Shown: positions 1-10,660 of the stretch, piece after piece
Layout: each line of letters starts with the position of its first letter
How positions within the stretch are numbered: position 1 is the stretch's first letter
Source: Chitinophagales bacterium
GTDB taxonomy: Bacteria > Bacteroidota > Bacteroidia > Chitinophagales > Chitinophagaceae
NCBI GenBank assembly: GCA_017303335.1
Contig: JAFLBK010000001.1
Location: 1,555,001-1,619,000 of the forward strand
Direction: 5' to 3'
DNA length: 64,000 nucleotides
Program-made: the position numbers and the translations under genes
The notes under the pieces: model-generated
Told to the model about the DNA's origin: nothing
Database searches by the model: none
Seen by the model: the letters and a program-made list of their open reading frames with translations, nothing else

Positions 1-2486
1 AGTTGCTGGCCCAGTTCATCGTGTATCTCACGCCCGATGCGTTTTCGTTCTTCTTCGCGGATATTGAGCAGGTGGGTGGTGAGCTGGCGGAGTTTCTGCG
101 ACGATTCTTCCATTTCCTTTTCGGCCAGTTTACGATCGGTGATATCGGTGGTGGTGCCCACATAGCCCACGATGGCCCCGTCCGCATCCCGTTCCGGAAT
201 GGCCTGGCCGATCACCCAGGCTGTGCTGCCGTTGGGGCGTACAAAACGGTATTCGGATACGGATACCTGCTGGTGGCGGGTCGCTTCTTCCCAGTTCCTG
301 CGTAACATGTCGCGGTCATCGGGATGTACCGCTTCGAACCAGCCGTTGCCCATGGCTTTTTCGTACGTGATGCCGGATATCTGGCACCAGCGTGGATTCA
401 CGTAGGTGGTAGAACCGGCCGCGTCGGTATGGAAGATACCTACCGGTGATACTTCGGCCAGTGTGTGGTAACGCCGTTCGCTTTCCACGATTCCCTGTTC
501 CGCTTTCCGGCGCATTTCTTCTTTTTCGAAAACCTCCAGTGCAAAAGCCACATCGCCCGTAGCTTCTTCCAGCAGGGCGATCTCGGAGTCGTCGAAGAAA
601 TTTTTTACCGGGGCATAGAATGAAAAGGCGCCGACCACCTTGCCGGATTTAATGATCGGCAATGACATCGAAGAACGATAACCCCGGCTCAGGGCGGCGT
701 CTTTCCAGGGATCCATCGCGGGATCAGCCTCAATGTCGTTGCAGATATAGTATTGGCCATTCCGTATGGCCTGGCCGGTAGGCCCATGGCCTTCGGGTAT
801 ATCCTTGATGGAGATGGGTTTGATCTCACTCAGGTATTTGTTTTCTTCCCCGGCGTATACAACCGGAACAACGCTTTCAGTCGCTTCATCCACCAGCCCG
901 ATCCAGGCCAGGCTGAACTTACCCAGTTCCACCGCGATGCGGCAGGCTTCCTTGAAAAGTGTTTCCTGGTTGGTGGCCCGAACGATCATCTGGTTCACCT
1001 GGCTGATGAAGAAGTAGAGCCGGTTCGCTTTTAATATCTTTTCTTCGGCTTTTTTCCGCAACGAAATATCCCGGATGAAGGCGGAGAAGGAAACCGAACC
1101 ATTGTACCGTACCGGTATGATGGTAAGTTCGATCGGGAATTCGGCGCCCGAGCGATTGACGGCGCTGATCTCAATGATCTTGTTTAGAACCGGCCCCTTA
1201 CCGGTTTGCCGGTAAAGCTCCATGCCTTTTTGGTGCATTTCGCGGTATTGCGGTGGAATGATGGTGTCGGTGAGGGACTTGCCGGTAATTTCTTCTGCGC
1301 TCCAGCCAAAGGTTTGTTCAGCCTGCGGATTCCAGAAAGTGATGAGCCCGGCTTCGTCGATGCTGATGATGGCATCCAGCGCCGAATTCATGATCAGTCT
1401 TGTTTTTTCCTCGCTGGTCTTCAATTGCTGTTCGGCTCTTTTCTTTTCCGAGATGTTCCGGAAAAACACCGATACGCCATCGGGCGAGGGGTAGATATAA
1501 TTTTCGAACCAAAGGTCCTGTTCGGTATGATGTGTTTCCAGGTATGTGTACTGCTGGGTTTCCATTGCCTGCAGCAATGCCGTATAGGAGGGCCGTTGTT
1601 TCGCATCCGGGAATTCAGTCCAGATGTTTTTCCCGACCAGGTCGGCTGGCCGGCGGTTGAATATTTCACCGGCTTTCTTGTTCACGTAGGTGAAATTCCA
1701 GTTCTGGTCGAACGAAACAAAAGAGTCGGTGATGCGTTCGAAGGTTTGCTCCAGAACATTTTTTGATTCGGCCAGTTCGTGTGTTCTTTTCTCCACCCTC
1801 TCTTCCAATTCTTCATTCATGTGTGCAAGCCGGATGGCGGTTTTTTTGCGTTCGGCAAAATCGGAACGTAACTTCTGGATAAAGAAACCCGCCAGTGCCA
1901 GGATCGCGATAACCGTAATGGCCAGGATGTAATTGAGGCGGGCGGTCCTTTCTTCGTTGATTTCTTTCCGTTTTGCCAGCAACAGGCTTTCCACGTTGCG
2001 GATACTGTCGATCACACGGCGCACATCGGCAGAAAGCTCCCGGCCCTTGCCCGTACGCACGGTATCGATGGCAGCATCCGCTCCGGTGCTATGGTATACG
2101 TCGATTGTTTTATCGGAGTAGTCAATTCGTTGAGCGATGTGAAAGGAAAGGGTATCCAGCAGGTTTTGCTGGTCGTCATTGCCTGCCGTAAGTGACCGGA
2201 GGGTCGCAAGCTCCTGTTCGGCGGCTTTTTTGGATGTTGCAAGATGTTCGAGGAAAAGTTTTTCGCCGGTAAGCGTAAAGCCCCGGGAAGCGGATTCGTT
2301 GTCTTTGATGGCAAGCAGCAATCGCTCTGTGTGGATGAGTACCTGTTCGGTGTGATCAACCATCCGGGCTGCCTGGTTCACCTGCCTCGATTCCGAGATG
2401 GATATAAAAAGCACGGCCGTTATGGAGAGTAACAGTAAGGCGATGACAGCCACAAAGATCTTGTCGGTCGACAACAGCAGTCTCAT
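1..2486 (-). CDS. CHASE3/PAS/GAF sensor histidine kinase, 5' part
   Basis: Open to the left edge; the ATG is at 2486 and 828 codons are visible. Order seen: membrane segment at about residues 9-29, a periplasmic CHASE3-like helical domain at about 35-175, a second membrane segment at about 184-202, a coiled-coil linker, two PAS domains (about 240-480), a GAF domain (about 500-650, with the ATNQETLF and GPTGQAI stretches), a third PAS/PAC (about 675-795), then the start of a HisKA_3 dimerisation helix (REEERKRIGREIHDELGQQ) carrying the phosphoacceptor His. This places it in the NarX/UhpB-like kinase class, which normally signals to a LuxR-type regulator. The ATPase domain lies beyond the window. 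The signal is unknown. No partner regulator is visible here. Confidence 0.9.
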   Translation of the reverse strand, partial: MRLLLSTDKIFVAVIALLLLSITAVLFISISESRQVNQAARMVDHTEQVLIHTERLLLAIKDNESASRGFTLTGEKLFLEHLATSKKAAEQELATLRSLTAGNDDQQNLLDTLSFHIAQRIDYSDKTIDVYHSTGADAAIDTVRTGKGRELSADVRRVIDSIRNVESLLLAKRKEINEERTARLNYILAITVIAILALAGFFIQKLRSDFAERKKTAIRLAHMNEELEERVEKRTHELAESKNVLEQTFERITDSFVSFDQNWNFTYVNKKAGEIFNRRPADLVGKNIWTEFPDAKQRPSYTALLQAMETQQYTYLETHHTEQDLWFENYIYPSPDGVSVFFRNISEKKRAEQQLKTSEEKTRLIMNSALDAIISIDEAGLITFWNPQAEQTFGWSAEEITGKSLTDTIIPPQYREMHQKGMELYRQTGKGPVLNKIIEISAVNRSGAEFPIELTIIPVRYNGSVSFSAFIRDISLRKKAEEKILKANRLYFFISQVNQMIVRATNQETLFKEACRIAVELGKFSLAWIGLVDEATESVVPVVYAGEENKYLSEIKPISIKDIPEGHGPTGQAIRNGQYYICNDIEADPAMDPWKDAALSRGYRSSMSLPIIKSGKVVGAFSFYAPVKNFFDDSEIALLEEATGDVAFALEVFEKEEMRRKAEQGIVESERRYHTLAEVSPVGIFHTDAAGSTTYVNPRWCQISGITYEKAMGNGWFEAVHPDDRDMLRRNWEEATRHQQVSVSEYRFVRPNGSTAWVIGQAIPERDADGAIVGYVGTTTDITDRKLAEKEMEESSQKLRQLTTHLLNIREEERKRIGREIHDELGQQ

Positions 2487-2636
2487 AAATTACCTGATAA
2501 TGCAATCCAATGAGTAAATCAAATGGGTAAGCCCACCAAGCAGTTTTTCTGATGCACTGAACCGGTATTCCAAGATACACACAAAAAACGGCTAAGTCAA
2601 TAGTCTGACCCCGCTTTATGTCCGAACAATAAAAAC

Positions 2637-2668
2637 AAAAACGGCCCCGCTTTCAGGGAGGCCGTTTT
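2637..2668 (-). terminator. Intrinsic terminator after the OPT transporter
   Basis: Stem AAAACGGCC/GGCCGTTTT. On the minus strand it is followed by a T-rich run, 20 nt past the stop of the transporter gene. It separates that gene from the kinase. Confidence 0.8.
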
Positions 2669-2688
2669 GTTGAAGTGATTCGTTGTAT

Positions 2689-4686
2689 TCAGACTTTTTT
2701 CTTGCTCATGGCAACGCGGTAAAGGGTGAAGCCCATCGCGGCAAAGCAGATCACACCGAATACCTGGTAGCCCGCGGCGCCCAGGCCATTCGATACCTGG
2801 TGTTCGAGGCTGATGCTTTCCAGTCCTTTTTCAAAAGGTACTTTCAGTATGGCGTACAATACGCCCGCCAGGGCGCCCCCTGCCACGAGCCCGGTAGCGA
2901 ACAGGTTTCCTTTGCGCAGGTCTTCTTCTTCATCTTTTTCCCCTTTATACCGTTTGTCTACCACGCCACGAATAAATCCGCCGATGAAGATCGGAAGCGT
3001 TGTGGAAAGAGGCAGGTAAGAGCCTACGGCGAAACTCAGGGCTTTGATGCCGCAGAGTTCCATGAATATGGCGATGAATACGCCAACGAGCACAAAGTTC
3101 CAGTCGAGGTTATGTCCCATGATTCCTTTGATCAGCGTGGCCATCAGGGTTGCCTGCGGGGCCGCGTATTCTTCCCCGATGGCATGTTGAATACCCTGGG
3201 CGGCCAGTTTGGAAGTAGGTGTATCCATGTATTTAATGGTAAAGCCCACAACGATGGCAGAAACGATGGCCCCTACAAACAAAGCGAGTTGCTGGTAACG
3301 CGGCGTAGCTCCTACGATGTATCCCGTCTTCAGGTCCTGCGAGGTGGCGCCTGCATTGGCGGCCGCCACGCAGATCATGCCACCCACAACAAGGGCCATG
3401 GGTTCATAGGCTTTGCCGCTCCAGCCCACGCCCAGGAAAACCAGGCAGGTGGCCATAATGGTAGCGATCGTCATACCCGAGATGGGGTTGTTGGAAGATC
3501 CGATCAATCCCACGATCCGGGAAGAAACGGTTACGAAGAAAGCGCCGAAGATCACGATGAGCACACCAAGCAGCAGTTTGCTTACAATGCCCTGTCCGGG
3601 TATCATCGGCAGTATGGCCACGATGGCAACCAGGGCGAGGCTGCCGTATAATACCCATTTTATGTTCAGGTCTTTTTCGGTACGGGCCACGGAAGCGTCG
3701 CCGCCGGCGTTTTTAACGCCGCCGATACTTTCTTTGAACGAAGAGATGATGGTAGGTATGGTTTTGATCAGGGTGATAAAACCACCTGCCGCCACCGCAC
3801 CGGCGCCGATCTGGCGGATATAGGCACGATAGATCGCCTCCGAAGGGTTGGCGAAAGTATGGGTGGCCGCATCCCATCCGAATTTGGCCGGCTTCAAACC
3901 GAGTTTATTGATCTGGTCGAAAATTACATCAGCCGGCACCAGGGATGCCAGTAAAGGTATCAGCACAAAGGCGCTCATCACACCACCGGCTACCAGGATG
4001 CCCGAGATACGCGGACCGATGATATAGCCCACACCCATATACTCGGGTGTGATCTCGCCATGCACCCGGGCAGCGGGGAATGCCTTGTGATACATTTTGG
4101 TGGCGTACTCGGGTACTTCAGCGATCACGTGAAATATCTTTTGCAGGATGGCATAGGCCAGGGCGAAACCCATTCCGAGGAAGGCGGTCTTTGCCAGGTC
4201 GCCTCCTTTTTCACCGGCCTTCAACACCGAGGCGCAGGCGGTTCCTTCCGGGTAAGGAAGCGTGCCGTGTTCTTTTACGATCAGTGAGCGACGAAGGGGT
4301 ACCATCATCAGGGTGCCCAGCATACCGCCGAACATGGCAATGATCATGATGGTGATATAATTGAAATAATCGGCGCTGGTGGGGTCCGACAGGAACAGGA
4401 AACCGGGCAGTGTGAATACAACACCGGCGGCGATGCTTTCACCCGCGCTGCCGGTGGTTTGAATGATGTTGTTCTCGAGAATGGTGGTTTTGAAGAGTTT
4501 GCGTCCAAGTGAAATGGCGATCACGGCAATGGGAATGGAGGCGGAAACGGTAAGGCCGGCTTTGAGAGCCAGGTATACGGTGGCCATTCCGAAGATGACA
4601 CCGAAGAAGGCGCCAAGCAGCACCGATTTGAGGGTGAACTCCTTGACCTTCATGTCGGCCGGGATAAAAGGTTGAAAGTTGGACAT
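2689..4686 (-). CDS. OPT family oligopeptide transporter
   Basis: 665 residues with about 14-16 hydrophobic segments. The N-terminal [17 protein letters not shown] stretch, the [12 protein letters not shown] motif and the repeated glycine-rich helices are typical of the bacterial oligopeptide transporter (OPT/YSL) superfamily, which imports short peptides or metal chelates through the inner membrane. The length is normal for bacterial members. It lies downstream of a POT peptide symporter but is separated from it by a hairpin terminator, so the two may be expressed separately. Both suggest a peptide-scavenging lifestyle. Substrate specificity cannot be read from the sequence. Confidence 0.93.
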   Translation of the reverse strand: MSNFQPFIPADMKVKEFTLKSVLLGAFFGVIFGMATVYLALKAGLTVSASIPIAVIAISLGRKLFKTTILENNIIQTTGSAGESIAAGVVFTLPGFLFLSDPTSADYFNYITIMIIAMFGGMLGTLMMVPLRRSLIVKEHGTLPYPEGTACASVLKAGEKGGDLAKTAFLGMGFALAYAILQKIFHVIAEVPEYATKMYHKAFPAARVHGEITPEYMGVGYIIGPRISGILVAGGVMSAFVLIPLLASLVPADVIFDQINKLGLKPAKFGWDAATHTFANPSEAIYRAYIRQIGAGAVAAGGFITLIKTIPTIISSFKESIGGVKNAGGDASVARTEKDLNIKWVLYGSLALVAIVAILPMIPGQGIVSKLLLGVLIVIFGAFFVTVSSRIVGLIGSSNNPISGMTIATIMATCLVFLGVGWSGKAYEPMALVVGGMICVAAANAGATSQDLKTGYIVGATPRYQQLALFVGAIVSAIVVGFTIKYMDTPTSKLAAQGIQHAIGEEYAAPQATLMATLIKGIMGHNLDWNFVLVGVFIAIFMELCGIKALSFAVGSYLPLSTTLPIFIGGFIRGVVDKRYKGEKDEEEDLRKGNLFATGLVAGGALAGVLYAILKVPFEKGLESISLEHQVSNGLGAAGYQVFGVICFAAMGFTLYRVAMSKKKV

Positions 4687-4718
4687 AGCGGTTGTTTTGG
4701 AACAGGAAGATAAATAAA

Positions 4719-4744
4719 AAGGCGATACCCGCAGGTACCGCCTT
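4719..4744 (-). terminator. Intrinsic terminator after the POT transporter
   Basis: 11-bp stem AAGGCGATACC/GGTACCGCCTT (one G-T pair) with a 4-nt loop. On the minus strand it is followed by TTTTATTTA. It lies between the two peptide transporter genes. Confidence 0.75.
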
Positions 4745-4765
4745 CAAATATTTGCACAAAGCGGA

Positions 4766-6415
4766 TCAGGCCGATCCGGTCTTATCTTTTACAATCTGAT
4801 CGAGCGATTTCACTTTTGAGAAGATAAGCAGGCCACCCAGGATTGCCGCTACGGTGATGATGCCAAAGAATATTCGCTTGTCGGGCATCTGGTCCCAGAA
4901 ACTGGCCATCACACCGGCTACTTTACCACCCAGGGAAGTGGAGAGGAACCAGCCGCCCATCATCAGGGCTGTTAAACGGGGTGGCGAAAGTTTCGATACA
5001 AACGATAACCCGATCGGGCTCAGGCAAACCTCGCTGACGGTAAACACACCGTAGGTGAGGAAGAGCCAGATCGGACTTGCCTTATGTGTGTAGATACTTG
5101 GCACCGACATGACCGCCAGCACCATCACCAGGGCGCTGAGGCCCGAGATGATCAATGCCCAGGCGAACTTATTTGCCGTACTTACCGGTCTTTTGCGCCG
5201 GGCCATCCAGGCAAAAAAGGCGATCAGGATCGGCGTGAACGCCACGATAAAGAACGGGTTGATCGATTGGAACAATTCGGTATTACCCACCTTGGCCACA
5301 CCGCCGGGAGGCCATTTATCTTTCGGCATGTTGGCAAAGTAGGGATCGGGCCCCATGGTTTTGATCGCGTGACCCGAATCATCGGTTACCACCCGCATGT
5401 AGCTGTCGAGGCTGTCGGTTTGTTGCGGCGCCGTTTCTAATTTCTGCAAGGCATACACGGCGTCGGAAGGAGCTTCCATGAATTCGGGGATCGACCGGTC
5501 GGTATGCGATTCGGCCCAGATGGTAAGCCCGGTTGAATTCTGGTTGTAGATCGTCCAGAAGATCACCGATACGGCAAATATGAATAATAGGGCGCCAATG
5601 CCTTTCTTGTCCTGCCCGGTTTCTTTTCTCCATAGATTAATATAAAAGGCAATAACCGGTACACAGGCAAAGATGAATGCGTCGGCAGAATCGCTTCCAA
5701 AGATGTTGCCGGGTATGATCCAGCCGATGGCTGCAAATACAAGCATCGGAAGAAATACGGTGCCGAATATCTTGGAAGTGGGGGTATCGCCAGGTTGCAT
5801 GGGCTTCTTTACATCGTACTGCTTGATATGCTTCAGGCTGAGGGCAAGGGTGATCAGTCCAATGATCAACCCGATACCTGCCGCGGAAAAAGCGGCCTGC
5901 CAGCTGATCCGGTTACGAAGAATGGCGGCTACGAAATTGCAGAAGAAGGCGCCGATGTTGATGCCCATGTAAAAGATATTATAGGCGTTGTCTTTCAGCG
6001 GCTGCAGGTCTTCCCGGTTGTACATGTTACCCAGTAAGGTGGATATGTTGGGCTTGAAGAATCCGTTGCCGATGATGATCAGGCCCATGGCGATATAGGC
6101 GGTGTATTCGCCCGGCAGGGCGATGGTAAGGTAGCCGGCGGCCATGAGTGAACCACCAATAAAGATCGACTTGATATACCCCAGGTAGCGGTCGGCCAGT
6201 AACCCGCCGATGAACGGGGTAAGGTATACCAACGCGATAAAGGTACCTACCACATCGGCGCCCAGGGCACGGGGCAATCCCTTCCCGGTGCTGTTGGTCA
6301 GAAAAAGGAAAAGGATACCTACCATCAGGTAGTACCCGAAGCGCTCCCACATCTCGGTAAAAAACAAAACATAGAGCCCCCTTGGGTGTTTGCCGATCTT
6401 TGCTTGATCACTCAT
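4766..6415 (-). CDS. POT/PTR2 family peptide MFS transporter
   Basis: 549 residues with about 12-14 membrane segments. The proton-coupling ExxER motif is present at residues 21-25 (E-M-W-E-R) in the first helix, followed by GNGFFKPN-type PTR2 signatures. It is a proton-driven di/tripeptide symporter of the inner membrane. A longer periplasmic insert (about 310-380) lies between helices, as is common in Bacteroidota members. It is the first gene of a minus-strand pair with the OPT transporter. The 210-nt gap to purD must hold divergent promoters, but I found no clean consensus there. Confidence 0.94.
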   Translation of the reverse strand: MSDQAKIGKHPRGLYVLFFTEMWERFGYYLMVGILFLFLTNSTGKGLPRALGADVVGTFIALVYLTPFIGGLLADRYLGYIKSIFIGGSLMAAGYLTIALPGEYTAYIAMGLIIIGNGFFKPNISTLLGNMYNREDLQPLKDNAYNIFYMGINIGAFFCNFVAAILRNRISWQAAFSAAGIGLIIGLITLALSLKHIKQYDVKKPMQPGDTPTSKIFGTVFLPMLVFAAIGWIIPGNIFGSDSADAFIFACVPVIAFYINLWRKETGQDKKGIGALLFIFAVSVIFWTIYNQNSTGLTIWAESHTDRSIPEFMEAPSDAVYALQKLETAPQQTDSLDSYMRVVTDDSGHAIKTMGPDPYFANMPKDKWPPGGVAKVGNTELFQSINPFFIVAFTPILIAFFAWMARRKRPVSTANKFAWALIISGLSALVMVLAVMSVPSIYTHKASPIWLFLTYGVFTVSEVCLSPIGLSFVSKLSPPRLTALMMGGWFLSTSLGGKVAGVMASFWDQMPDKRIFFGIITVAAILGGLLIFSKVKSLDQIVKDKTGSA

Positions 6416-6625
6416 AAATAAATGTTTTTAAAATGCTTGTTAGTTGGTTTCCTGCCCAAAATAGGGAAATTATGTTTCAAACGGCGAATTGGCCGGTGCT
6501 ATTTTGATGAATGAAGCGGGTGTTTCGCCGCTTCTCAACCGCCGTTCGGAAAATATATTAGCGAATTACAAAGCAGAATTCTAAATTGCGAACCGTTCAA
6601 GCTTATCCAAAAATTTCACTCGCCC

Positions 6626-7918
6626 ATGAATATTCTTCTGATCGGCTCCGGCGGCCGTGAACATGCACTTGCATGGAAACTGAAACAAAGTTCACTATGC
6701 GATAGCCTGTTCATTGCTCCCGGTAATGCGGGTACGGCTCTCTGCGGAACCAACCTGCCTGTGGGCATTACCGATTTTGAGGCGCTGGCAAAAGCCTGTA
6801 AGGAACACCGGATCGATATGGTACTGGTAGGGCCCGAGGAACCCCTGGTAAAAGGGGTGACGGATTTTCTTACGGGCGTACCCGGACTGGAAAATCTCAA
6901 GGTGATCGGACCTTCCAAAAACGCTTCGCAACTCGAGGGCAGCAAGGCTTTCGCCAAAGAATTCATGACCCGCCATGGGATACCTACCGCCGCCTACGCG
7001 GAATTCAACGCCGATAACTACCTCGAAGGGGTCAATTATATCAAATCCCACAAACTGCCGATCGTGCTCAAAGCGGATGGACTTGCCGCCGGTAAGGGTG
7101 TGCTGATCTGCCAGCACCCGATCGAGGCCATGTCGGAATTCGACCTCATGCTGCACCGGGCCAAATTCGGCGAAGCCGGAAAGAAAGTGGTCATCGAGGA
7201 ATTCCTTCATGGTATCGAACTGAGTGTGTTTGTGCTTACCGACGGCGAAGACTATGTGCTGCTTCCGGAGGCCAAGGATTACAAACGGGTGGGTGTTGGC
7301 GATACCGGCCTTAATACCGGGGGTATGGGCGCCGTTAGTCCGCTCCCCTTTGCCGACGAGGCTTTCATTCAAAAAGTACGGTCGAGGGTCATCGAACCCA
7401 CCATTGCCGGACTGAAAAAGGACCAGCTCGACTACAAGGGCTTTATTTTCTTCGGATTGATGAATGATAACGGCGACCCCAAAGTCATCGAATACAACTG
7501 CCGCATGGGCGATCCCGAGACCGAAGTGGTTATTCCCCGGGTAAAGAACGACCTGGTGGAATTGCTGCTGGCTACATCGGGTAAAAAGCTGAAAACGGTG
7601 AAACTGGAGATCGACGAGCGGGCCGCGGCCACCGTGGTGGCTGTCAGTGGCGGCTATCCCGGCGATTACCAGAAGGGCAAGGTCATCAGCGGGCTGGAAG
7701 AAAACCTGCTCGATGATACCATGGTTTTCCTGGCCGGGGCGAAGCATGAAGGCGACCAGGTGGTGACCAATGGCGGACGTGTTTTTACGGTTACATCCTT
7801 TGGTACAAACATCGACGAAGCCGTCGAACAATCCAACTACGTGATGGAACAACTCTTTTTTGAAGACATGTATTTCCGTTCCGACATCGGCTACGAATTC
7901 CGAAGTGAAACGAATTGA
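6626..7918 (+). CDS. purD: Phosphoribosylamine-glycine ligase
   Basis: 430 residues, the usual GARS length. It joins glycine to 5-phosphoribosylamine with ATP in the second step of purine synthesis. The N-terminal GSGGREHALAW motif (about 8-18), the ATP-grasp region (LKADGLAAGKGV, about 147-158) and the signature YNCRMGDPETE are all intact. It stands alone; purA is 44 kb away in the same window. No RBS of note: Bacteroidota often lack a Shine-Dalgarno sequence. Confidence 0.97.
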   Translation: MNILLIGSGGREHALAWKLKQSSLCDSLFIAPGNAGTALCGTNLPVGITDFEALAKACKEHRIDMVLVGPEEPLVKGVTDFLTGVPGLENLKVIGPSKNASQLEGSKAFAKEFMTRHGIPTAAYAEFNADNYLEGVNYIKSHKLPIVLKADGLAAGKGVLICQHPIEAMSEFDLMLHRAKFGEAGKKVVIEEFLHGIELSVFVLTDGEDYVLLPEAKDYKRVGVGDTGLNTGGMGAVSPLPFADEAFIQKVRSRVIEPTIAGLKKDQLDYKGFIFFGLMNDNGDPKVIEYNCRMGDPETEVVIPRVKNDLVELLLATSGKKLKTVKLEIDERAAATVVAVSGGYPGDYQKGKVISGLEENLLDDTMVFLAGAKHEGDQVVTNGGRVFTVTSFGTNIDEAVEQSNYVMEQLFFEDMYFRSDIGYEFRSETN

Positions 7919-8014
7919 TGCGTGTCTTTCCCAACATGCGATTTTACAGGCCTTCGCAGGATCATCTGCTATTCACAACTTTCTTGTAAATGTTGAAAAA
8001 TACAGGGTTTCCAA

Positions 8015-8045
8015 TTGTTATTTCAAATATTTTCCACCAACTTTG
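8015..8045 (+). promoter_or_regulatory. Probable mreB promoter
   Basis: TTG (8015-8017), 20 nt, then CAACTTTG (8038-8045), one mismatch from the Bacteroidota -7 element TAnnTTTG, 37 nt before the mreB ATG. It would drive the whole rod-shape cluster. Confidence 0.5.
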
Positions 8046-8082
8046 CCTGCATTGATTAAAATCCTTTTTCACACAATTCCAT

Positions 8083-9108
8083 ATGGGCCTTTTCAACTTC
8101 TTCACCCAGGAGATCGCCATTGACCTGGGAACAGCCAATACCCTGATCATCCACAACGACGAGATTGTGGTGAATGAACCATCGATCGTAGCGCTCGATC
8201 GCAACAATCCCAAAAATATTTTAGCCGTGGGCAAGAAAGCGTTGATGATGCACGAAAAAACCCACGAAAGCATACGCACCGTTCGCCCGCTGAAAGACGG
8301 TGTGATCGCCGATTTCAACGCGGCCGAACTGATGATCCGGGAGATGATCAAACTGATCTATCCCAAAAAGCCTTTGTTTGCCCCCAGCTGGCGTATGATG
8401 ATCTGCATACCGAGCAGCATTACCGAAGTGGAAAAACGTGCGGTACGCGACAGCGCCGAACAGGCCGGAGCCAAAGAAGTGTATCTTATTCATGAACCCA
8501 TGGCCGCCGCACTCGGTATCGGTATCGATGTGGAGGAGCCGGTTGGTAATATGATCATCGACATCGGTGGTGGTACTACCGGTATTACTGTTATTGCTCT
8601 TGCCGGTATCGTGTGCGATCAGAGTATCCGTATCGCCGGCGATGAATTCACGGCCGATATCATGGAAGCCCTGCGCCGTTACCACAGTTTGCTGATCGGT
8701 GAACGCACCGCCGAACAGATCAAGATCCAGGTAGGCGCCGCGATGAAAGACCTCGACAATCCGCCGGATGATATTCCGGTAAACGGCCGCGACCTCGTAA
8801 CGGGTATCCCCAAGCAGGTAATGGTGAGCTACCAGGAAGTAGCCGAAGCGCTCGACAAGAGTATCTTTAAGATCGAAGAAGCGATCCTCAAAGCGCTGGA
8901 AACAACGCCGCCCGAACTGGCTTCCGATATCTATCGCCGGGGGTTGTACATCACCGGTGGGGGCGCCTTGCTTCGCGGGCTCGACAAACGCCTGAACGCG
9001 AAGATCAAGTTGCCGGTACACGTGGCCGACGACCCGCTGAAGAGCGTGGTACGCGGAACCGGTATTGCGCTGAAGCATTACGACCGGTATCCGTTCGTGA
9101 TGCGCTAA
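8083..9108 (+). CDS. mreB: Rod shape-determining protein MreB
   Basis: 341 residues of the actin/Hsp70 ATPase fold. Phosphate-1 motif IDLGTANTLI (13-22) and phosphate-2 motif DIGGGTTGITV (about 164) are intact, and an adenosine motif TGGGALL lies near the C-terminus. It forms membrane-bound filaments that direct lateral wall synthesis. It is the first gene of a canonical mreB-mreC-mreD-mrdA-rodA cluster. The ATG and N-terminal amphipathic MGLFNFF helix fit the family. Confidence 0.97.
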   Translation: MGLFNFFTQEIAIDLGTANTLIIHNDEIVVNEPSIVALDRNNPKNILAVGKKALMMHEKTHESIRTVRPLKDGVIADFNAAELMIREMIKLIYPKKPLFAPSWRMMICIPSSITEVEKRAVRDSAEQAGAKEVYLIHEPMAAALGIGIDVEEPVGNMIIDIGGGTTGITVIALAGIVCDQSIRIAGDEFTADIMEALRRYHSLLIGERTAEQIKIQVGAAMKDLDNPPDDIPVNGRDLVTGIPKQVMVSYQEVAEALDKSIFKIEEAILKALETTPPELASDIYRRGLYITGGGALLRGLDKRLNAKIKLPVHVADDPLKSVVRGTGIALKHYDRYPFVMR

Positions 9109-9115
9109 GATTTTA

Positions 9116-9214
9116 TTTTGAATGTTGAATGCTGTATTATAAATGTATCGCCGGAGTTTTATCGGAACAAAAACTAAGGACATTATTCAACATTTAAAAT
9201 CCAACATTTAAAAT
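9116..9214. repeat. Word-like intergenic repeat between mreB and mreC
   Basis: CAACATTTAAAAT occurs twice with a 14-nt period (9188-9200 and 9202-9214). An inverted relative, TGAATGTTGAATG, lies at about 9119-9131. It sits inside an operon gap. See the finding on dispersed intergenic words. Confidence 0.6.
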
Positions 9215-9226
9215 ATTCTTTCTCCG

Positions 9227-10084
9227 GTGCGTAACATCTTTCTTTTCATCCGCCGATATTTTAACCTGATCCTCTTTCTTTTCCTGCAGGTGATAAGCAT
9301 TTACCTCATCGTTCATTACAGCCGCTACCACAACGCCATGTTCAGCAATGTTACAGGTCAGCTTACGGGGAAAGTGAACGAACAGTTCAGCCGGGTGGAA
9401 TATTATTTCCAGTTAAAGCGCACCAACGATTCGCTGGTAAAGGCGAACGCGAAACTCTACAATAAACTCAAGGCCGATTTCAACCTCCCCGATACGGCGG
9501 TGAATATGCTGGTCGATTCACTGAAGATCGATTCGCTGGAAGCGCACCGGCGTTACGTATACTACCCCGCGAAAGTGGTATACAATTCCGTATCCGCCCA
9601 GAACAACTTCATCGTTCTGAGCCGCGGCTCGAACCAGAACATACGAACAGGTATGGGTGTGATCGATCCCAATACAGGAGTGGTGGGTGTGGTGACCGAT
9701 GTGAGCGCTGATTATTCGGTGGTGATGAGTTTGCTGCATAAAGACAGCCGGCTTAACGGCAAATTATTCAAGACCGGCGAAACCGGAACGATCAACTGGG
9801 ATGGAAAAACGCCGAACATGCTTTCGCTGAAGGATATCCCCAAGGGTGCTAAAGTAGCCAAAGGCGATACCATCATCTCCAGCGGCTTCAGTACCAGCAT
9901 ACCCAAGGGGATGATGGTGGGTATCGTGGAAGAAGCGGTGCCCGATAAAAGCAGCAGCAACTACCTGATCCGCTTTCGTTCGGCCGCCAACTTTTACAAC
10001 CTGGAATATGTGTACGTGATCGAAAACCGGCAGGCCAACGATATCAAAGCCATTTTAGATAACGTAAAAAAGAAGGATCTGTAG
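9227..10084 (+). CDS. mreC: Rod shape-determining protein MreC
   Basis: 285 residues. One N-terminal membrane helix (about 8-28), a short coiled coil (about 45-85), then the periplasmic beta domains with the family's SRGSNQNIRTGMGVI region. MreC scaffolds the elongasome in the periplasm and activates PBP2. The start is GTG at 9227, giving RNIFLFIRRYF before the helix. mreD starts 5 nt after its stop. The sequence is normal in length for Bacteroidota. Confidence 0.93.
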   Translation: MRNIFLFIRRYFNLILFLFLQVISIYLIVHYSRYHNAMFSNVTGQLTGKVNEQFSRVEYYFQLKRTNDSLVKANAKLYNKLKADFNLPDTAVNMLVDSLKIDSLEAHRRYVYYPAKVVYNSVSAQNNFIVLSRGSNQNIRTGMGVIDPNTGVVGVVTDVSADYSVVMSLLHKDSRLNGKLFKTGETGTINWDGKTPNMLSLKDIPKGAKVAKGDTIISSGFSTSIPKGMMVGIVEEAVPDKSSSNYLIRFRSAANFYNLEYVYVIENRQANDIKAILDNVKKKDL

Positions 10085-10089
10085 AACGG

Positions 10090-10623
10090 ATGAGCACCCT
10101 GGTAAAAAATATAGTACGTTTCGCCCTCTTTATCCTGGTACAGGTTTTTGTGCTGGATAAAATTCACCTGCACCAGCTGGTGACACCCTATATATATTAC
10201 CTGTTCATCCTGTGGATGCCTTTCCGGATGAAACGCAGCTGGCAGATGATCGTGGCCTTTGCGCTCGGTTTTACCCTCGACAGTTTCCGTCATCACCCCG
10301 GCTTTCACACGGCGGCCTGTGTGCTCATCGCCTACATCCGCCCTTTCCTCGTTAACCTGCTGATACCGCAGGAAGGCGCCGATACCAACTACGAAGAACC
10401 CTCGTTCAAAAGCATGGGCGGTTTTCTTCCCTACTTCATTTTTACGGGGGTGCTTACGCTGATTCATCATGGCTGGCTGTTCCTGCTGGAAGCCTGGCAG
10501 TTCGGGAATATCTGGTATTTTATCACGAAGACCCTGCTGTCTACCGCGATCAGCTTACTGTTGATACTGATCACCGAACTGATCTTCGCCCGGAAGCAGT
10601 CCTTCCGGACCAATACCGCGTAA
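10090..10623 (+). CDS. mreD: Rod shape-determining protein MreD
   Basis: 177 residues with about 5 membrane helices and no soluble domain. It is assigned to MreD by fold, by the conserved PFRMKRSWQM loop region and by position directly after mreC. It is an inner-membrane elongasome partner of MreC. Sequence conservation in this family is low, so context carries much of the weight. Confidence 0.88.
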   Translation: MSTLVKNIVRFALFILVQVFVLDKIHLHQLVTPYIYYLFILWMPFRMKRSWQMIVAFALGFTLDSFRHHPGFHTAACVLIAYIRPFLVNLLIPQEGADTNYEEPSFKSMGGFLPYFIFTGVLTLIHHGWLFLLEAWQFGNIWYFITKTLLSTAISLLLILITELIFARKQSFRTNTA

Positions 10624-10660
10624 GACAATAACGGAACAAAAAAAATAAACATAAACAGAA

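Noticed and set aside
6416-6625. Possible divergent promoters between the POT transporter and purD
   Set aside because: Only seven-base near-matches (TATTTTG type) were found on either strand; too weak to list as features.
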